Source: Paenibacillus sp. J31TS4 (lineage in GTDB: Bacteria; Bacillota; Bacilli; Paenibacillales; NBRC-103111). From it: 64,000 nt of DNA. Location: assembly GCF_018403265.1 (NCBI RefSeq), contig NZ_BOSI01000005.1, positions 62,001-126,000 on the forward strand, written 5' to 3'. The notes under the pieces are model-generated. The model saw nothing but the letters and a program-made list of their open reading frames with translations, was not told where the DNA came from and ran no database searches. The translations under genes and the position numbers were made by a program. Below are positions 60,716-64,000 of this stretch, piece after piece (position 1 is the stretch's first letter; each line of letters opens with the position of its first letter).

Positions 60716-61405
60716 CTATCTTCGATAAAATCCAACTTGATGCATATTTGTTTCATATTTAATAAACAATCGCAATAACCATGAGGGCTTGTCTTTTACA
60801 TAAATTCTTGGCTGAATAATAGCATTTAAATTATGCGTTATATGTATTTCAGGATGGTCTGCAATAAAGTATGGATATGATTTAGATATAGAAAAGCTTC
60901 CATATCCTCCACTAACATCTTTTAATAAATCATTTAATTCTATTATAAACCCTGTTTCAGTGACCTCGACTTCTTTTAACTGTAAAGTATCTACTGCCTG
61001 TAACAGTAAATTATCGGGCGTGGAATATATTGTAAGCGTAACACGATTCTTAAGTAGAATCCAGTAAAGCGGTCTCCACCATAAACTCCCCCTTCGCTTG
61101 ACTTCCACAGAAAGGGAGATCGTCCGAAGAGTTTGCGGAGTTTTGAGTGTATTATCTTCAATAAGAATTGGGGTTACATTAACACCTTTCCCCAGCTTAC
61201 TTTCCTGAGTCACTTTAATAACTAGGGGTCTGAACAGCCAAGAAAATAACGGCACGAGCATAAAGATAAGATAGCTTAGAATCAGAACAATTGTATCTCT
61301 TGATTTATTCTGAAACCACGGCTGATCTGTCGAATTATGGTATATAAATAAGATAAGAAAAAATTGAACTGTCTGGGTGATAATCATCTTTAGGTATTGG
61401 TTCAC
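60716..61405 (-). CDS. Second gene of the unrecognised operon, membrane protein of 229 residues
   Basis: Two N-terminal membrane helices (about residues 6-22 and 36-62) with a short loop, then about 165 residues, mostly beta strand by pattern (RTISLSVEVKRRGSLWW, KNRVTLTIYSTPDNLLLQAVDTLQL). A helical C-terminus ends WLLRLFIKYETNMHQ. The large part is on the same side as both termini, most likely cytoplasmic. It overlaps the first gene by ATGA. No known family recognised. Confidence 0.72.
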   Translation of the reverse strand: MNQYLKMIITQTVQFFLILFIYHNSTDQPWFQNKSRDTIVLILSYLIFMLVPLFSWLFRPLVIKVTQESKLGKGVNVTPILIEDNTLKTPQTLRTISLSVEVKRRGSLWWRPLYWILLKNRVTLTIYSTPDNLLLQAVDTLQLKEVEVTETGFIIELNDLLKDVSGGYGSFSISKSYPYFIADHPEIHITHNLNAIIQPRIYVKDKPSWLLRLFIKYETNMHQVGFYRR

Positions 61406-61914
61406 AATTCCCCTAGCCTTTCAACAGGAAACGGCTTCATACCTGTCACCATTGCTAAAGGGCTGCTCACGGTTAGCATAGGAACTTCCTCCCAAAGGGC
61501 ACTAATCTCAGCAACCGCATATTTTGTAACACGGTACTGTCTAGCCTTGTATAAGAAGGTTACTGATTTTATTTCGATATTCTGTGAACGAATTAGTTCT
61601 AAGCAGCCTGCTACCCTTACTTGATCTATTTCGTTCAATGCAATCTTGAGATCATCTTCAAGATCAGGGTCTATGTCGTCATCAAATTCTATTCGTAGTA
61701 TTTTGATTGCCAATTTATCAGCGTTTTTAACGAGTAAGTGTAAGTTATCTTGTTGTATTTCAAAAGGTCTCAGCTTTAAGCCCGTTTGCATGGAGGTGCG
61801 CGGGTTCAATAAACCCGCGATTGGAAAAGAGTCCAGAACAAAATAATTCTCTTCGATGTGTGGGTTAGTGTACTTACCTATCATTTGGTATAGGTACACT
61901 ACGTACGTTTGCAT
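61402..61914 (-). CDS. First gene of the unrecognised operon, 170 residues
   Basis: A soluble, mixed alpha/beta protein. The acidic middle (IEFDDDIDPDLEDDLKIALNEIDQVRVAG) stands out. No Cys-His metal site or nucleotide motif is seen. Strong ribosome site (GGAGGGGGG) 9 bases before the ATG. Upstream is a direct repeat TACACAAAT at 61955 and 61978. The gene opens the operon; its product is not recognised. Confidence 0.72.
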   Translation of the reverse strand: MQTYVVYLYQMIGKYTNPHIEENYFVLDSFPIAGLLNPRTSMQTGLKLRPFEIQQDNLHLLVKNADKLAIKILRIEFDDDIDPDLEDDLKIALNEIDQVRVAGCLELIRSQNIEIKSVTFLYKARQYRVTKYAVAEISALWEEVPMLTVSSPLAMVTGMKPFPVERLGEL

Positions 61915-61954
61915 GTTCCCGTTCCCCCCTCCGTTTTTTGGCTCATTTGTATTT

Positions 61955-61986
61955 TACACAAATCCACCAAGAATTGATACACAAAT
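61955..61986. repeat. Two TACACAAAT direct repeats upstream of the operon
   Basis: TACACAAAT at 61955-61963 and 61978-61986, period 23 bases, about two helical turns. On the minus strand the repeat reads ATTTGTGTA, and the copy nearer the gene continues into TAAAAT, a possible -10. A regulator site is plausible. Confidence 0.6.
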
Positions 61987-62125
61987 AGGCCCATCCGCTA
62001 CACAGATTCTAAGATTAGATTAGTCTTACCCTTGTTAGATCCCCCCCCTCCCCATGTAAAATTTGTCCTTGGTGAAAACGAAGGGCCCCCGCCGGTCCCC
62101 GGCGAGTTTCGCCCAATCTTTCGAA

Positions 62126-62158
62126 GGCAGGGGGGCTGTGTTCGTCACAGCCTCTCTG
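62126..62158 (-). terminator. Hairpin after the ClpP-like gene
   Basis: GGCTGTG / CACAGCC with further GCAG / CTGC pairing, 8 bases beyond the stop. No good U tract. Confidence 0.45.
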
Positions 62159-62165
62159 CTCGTCA

Positions 62166-62909
62166 TCAAAGACTTCGTAAGACCCGGTTCACCCGATCAA
62201 CATTCTCTCGCGCCTCAGTAATCATCCGTTGCCGGTCAGCCGCACTTACTCCTGCACTCTTAATGAGTTCCTTTGGCACATTCTTATAGCGACCCAGGGT
62301 TTCCATGTCAATGCTGGCTGCTATCTCCTGAGCTTGACCGATCTCATTGCAGAGCCCATAGTCATAGCATTCTTTTGCAGTCAGCCAGGTCTCCGCATCG
62401 AGTAGTTCAGTCAATTTGTCTCGGCTTAGGCTCTGTCCGGCTTTGCTAAGATACGCTTCGATGATGCTCTCTCTGATCTTGTCTAGGGATTCTGCCTGTT
62501 TCCGTAGCTCCTGGGCATTCCCCATTGCGATGGTCCATGGGTTATGAATCATCATCATGGCGTTGGCCGGCATACTTACTTTGTCTCCTGCCATGGCTAC
62601 CACAGAGGCTATGGAAGCAGCTACCCCGTCGATATGCACTACTACCCGGGCCTTGTGACGCTTCAGAATTGTGTGAATGGCCTGCCCTTGAAATACAGAA
62701 CCGCCTGGAGAATTGATGTAGACATTCAGAGTCTTGATATCTCCAAGGTCGTCCAGTTCTTTCTTAAAGCTCTGCGCGGTAGTGTCGCTGTCCTCCCATT
62801 GGTACGCTGCGATCTCTCCGTAAATATAGAGCTCACCGGTATGGTTAGCCGCTCTTTTCATCTGCCAGAAGACGGGGTTTTTCTTGATTGCAGTAAGATT
62901 GCTCATCAT
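62166..62909 (-). CDS. Phage head-maturation protease, ClpP family
   Basis: 247 residues. The ClpP/SppA serine-protease core is NVYINSPGGSVFQG, then DGVAASIASVVAM with Ser99, then MMIHNPW with His122. Phage members of this family process the capsid. The C-terminal 50 residues are helical. It starts within the stop of the previous gene (ATGA at 62906-62909). Capsid and portal genes would be expected on either side; no capsid gene follows it. Confidence 0.9.
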   Translation of the reverse strand: MMSNLTAIKKNPVFWQMKRAANHTGELYIYGEIAAYQWEDSDTTAQSFKKELDDLGDIKTLNVYINSPGGSVFQGQAIHTILKRHKARVVVHIDGVAASIASVVAMAGDKVSMPANAMMMIHNPWTIAMGNAQELRKQAESLDKIRESIIEAYLSKAGQSLSRDKLTELLDAETWLTAKECYDYGLCNEIGQAQEIAASIDMETLGRYKNVPKELIKSAGVSAADRQRMITEARENVDRVNRVLRSL

Positions 62910-63460
62910 CTGTACACCTGCCTTCCTTCAACAAGCAGCGGTCTGATATATTGGACATTCAAGTTCAACCCCGATACGACTAGTAGTGGATTGAATCCAT
63001 ATTGAGAGAGGTTCTTCTTGTTCAAGTACCTCTTGTAGTACTCTACGGTTTGGTCAGCGGATACGGCCTTTTGATGAAGTTCATTTAACTCCGCCAGTCC
63101 CTCGGTTAGAACTTTGTAATGTGGCAGCAGCTTAGCATGGAGAGCAGCTGCCTTCTCTTCAAGTACAGCGCGGGTCTTGATCTGTTTGTCGATGACCTCA
63201 CGGGCCAGACGCTGAACCTCCGGGTTATTAGTTGTGAGGCTGTCTATCATATCTTTACGCCTCTGGATCTGTTCTGAGGTATCCCGGATCTCAGCGTTTA
63301 CCTGATCGAGGGCAGCCACATCTTGATTGCTGGCTGCATCCAGATAACGCTCCTTCAGATCCTGCAGAAGCTCATCGTCCTTCTCGCATTCTTTCTTCAG
63401 CTCAGCAATACGTCCAGCACACTTCTGGTACTCTTCTTGAATTCGTGTCTCATACGTCAT
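62906..63460 (-). CDS. Phage coiled-coil protein, 184 residues
   Basis: Nearly all helix, with long charged heptads (residues about 1-130: RIAELKKECEKDDELLQDLKE ... RDTSEQIQRRKDMIDSL ... EEKAAALHAKLLPHYKVLTEGLAELNELH). The last 40 residues are more mixed. It lies between two protease genes in a head module. A scaffold or assembly role fits the position, but this is inference. The ribosome site is AAAGGAT. Confidence 0.65.
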   Translation of the reverse strand: MTYETRIQEEYQKCAGRIAELKKECEKDDELLQDLKERYLDAASNQDVAALDQVNAEIRDTSEQIQRRKDMIDSLTTNNPEVQRLAREVIDKQIKTRAVLEEKAAALHAKLLPHYKVLTEGLAELNELHQKAVSADQTVEYYKRYLNKKNLSQYGFNPLLVVSGLNLNVQYIRPLLVEGRQVYR

Positions 63461-63505
63461 ATTTGTTCAATCCTTTCGGCTATATGGATAAGTCCTCTTT
63501 CAATG

Positions 63506-64000
63506 TCAGCTAGTTCCTCCATTTGTTCTTTCTGACCGGCCAACTGGTGATAAGTCCTTTCCTCCGGCCGGATGCTCGTCCCATTTCAGTCCTTGCAATA
63601 GAGGGTGGTCCTTATCTATGGTGCAGAAGGTCGCCTTGTTTGCTGGATTGTTGGTGAGGCAGACTTCATACAGAATAATTTTGCGGTACTCTCTAACGAT
63701 GATATTTTCTTTGATCCCCACGGCACTGGCGCTTGCTGCGGCCATTTGTTCGGCCTGGACATTACGTGGTGCCTTCCTTACAAAGTAACAGCAGCTGCAG
63801 TGCCGAAGGGCTCCTCTCTTGACCTTTTTGTATGCGCTAAGCCCTGAAGGCGAATCGGGAATGAGTTTGAAGAAGACCCCACGTTCATTTTTTTGTAAAA
63901 TCAAGTTCTCCCCGGTCAGCCCCAGAGTGCGGGAAAAATCATGGTTCATGGTGGCTCCGACATATCCGTCTATGATTACAGCATCGGGATTTGTCTTATC
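63506..64000 (-). CDS. HK97-type prohead protease, 5' end beyond the window
   Basis: The frame is open to the right edge, so the N-terminus is missing; the coding sequence seen begins DKTNPDAVIIDGYVGATM. MNHDFSRTLG..., GVFFKLIPDSP, KRGALRHCSCCYFV and KIILYEVCLTNNPANKATF follow the order of prohead proteases. The Ser of HCSCCYF sits at the usual nucleophile place. The MNHDFSR segment holds the likely catalytic His. The protein cuts the capsid scaffold during head maturation. Confidence 0.82.
   Translation of the reverse strand, partial: DKTNPDAVIIDGYVGATMNHDFSRTLGLTGENLILQKNERGVFFKLIPDSPSGLSAYKKVKRGALRHCSCCYFVRKAPRNVQAEQMAAASASAVGIKENIIVREYRKIILYEVCLTNNPANKATFCTIDKDHPLLQGLKWDEHPAGGKDLSPVGRSERTNGGTS

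Larger units (their letters stand above)
55149..64000. mobile_element. Mosaic mobile region (integrative element and prophage parts), continues past the window
   Basis: AT-richer sequence with an FtsK/SpoIIIE translocase, a replication-relaxation protein, a small divergent regulator and phage head genes. None of these occurs in the preceding 55 kb of core genes. Neither an integrase nor a duplicated attachment site could be shown. The left border is placed at the triple repeat and is approximate; the right end is not in view. Confidence 0.75.

Overview
The window looks like a chromosome segment of a GC-rich, endospore-forming member of the Firmicutes, most likely Paenibacillus or a close relative. 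The evidence is a Bacillus-type gene set (dnaB-dnaI primosome loaders, the yuiB/yumC/yutI/yutJ/yuzB cluster, hemQ, ctaA, ctaB, a bmrCD-like ABC pair and trpS with a T-box) together with spore genes (cwlJ, gerQ, an alpha/beta SASP, a Spo0E-like phosphatase, a YjcZ-type peptide). A lipoprotein with a copper amine oxidase N-terminal domain and a futalosine-type menaquinone gene (mqnE) also fit Paenibacillaceae. The assignment rests on gene content, not on an rRNA gene, because none is present. No tRNA, rRNA or CRISPR array was seen.

Layout. 1-5.7 kb: uvrC (cut by the left edge), trxA, dnaI, dnaB and a YuiB-type membrane protein, nearly all on the minus strand. 5.9-16.1 kb: hemQ, ferredoxin-NADP reductase (yumC), small proteins, an aldo/keto reductase, an acetyltransferase, an IscA/ErpA-type Fe-S protein, a Spo0E-like protein, mqnE, a YutJ-type flavoprotein, yuzB and yutI. 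16.1-24.7 kb: a short-chain dehydrogenase with an altered catalytic site, a HEPN-like protein with a long basic tail, a UbiD-family decarboxylase, ctaA, a thioredoxin-like protein, an SPFH protein with an Arc-like partner, and the copper-amine-oxidase-domain lipoprotein. 24.8-38.4 kb: a DUF2515 protein, a MurJ/SpoVB-type flippase, ThuA-like and HAD proteins, asparagine synthetase, a class B penicillin-binding protein, a membrane transglutaminase, an MFS transporter, a YjcZ peptide and a TOPRIM protein. 38.4-54.8 kb: an AEC transporter, sco, ctaB, cwlJ-gerQ, the bmrCD-like exporter, a YfhP-type hydrolase, trpS, an aldose epimerase, a methyltransferase, SASP, a VOC protein and an ECF sigma factor fused to a large C-terminal domain.

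From about 55.1 kb to the right edge the sequence becomes AT-richer and mosaic. It carries a coiled-coil membrane protein, a replication-relaxation protein and an FtsK/SpoIIIE translocase (a mobile-element pair), a small divergent regulator, an unrecognised tightly packed three-gene operon (59.7-61.9 kb), and a phage head module (a ClpP-type protease, a coiled-coil protein and an HK97-type prohead protease running off the edge). No integrase was found, so the element is either incomplete or continues past the window.

How the genes work together. Several core genes serve one aerobic respiratory chain: hemQ makes haem b, ctaB and ctaA convert it to haem O and haem A, and Sco matures the copper centre of cytochrome oxidase. 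MqnE and the UbiD-like enzyme fit futalosine-pathway menaquinone synthesis, and YutI with the ErpA-like protein deliver Fe-S clusters. DnaB and DnaI load the replicative helicase. CwlJ, GerQ, SASP, the Spo0E-like protein and YjcZ belong to sporulation and germination. The best candidate for an undescribed system is the three-gene operon at 59,670-61,914, which pairs two soluble proteins with a membrane-anchored one inside a prophage or integrative element. Nothing in the sequence proves its function.
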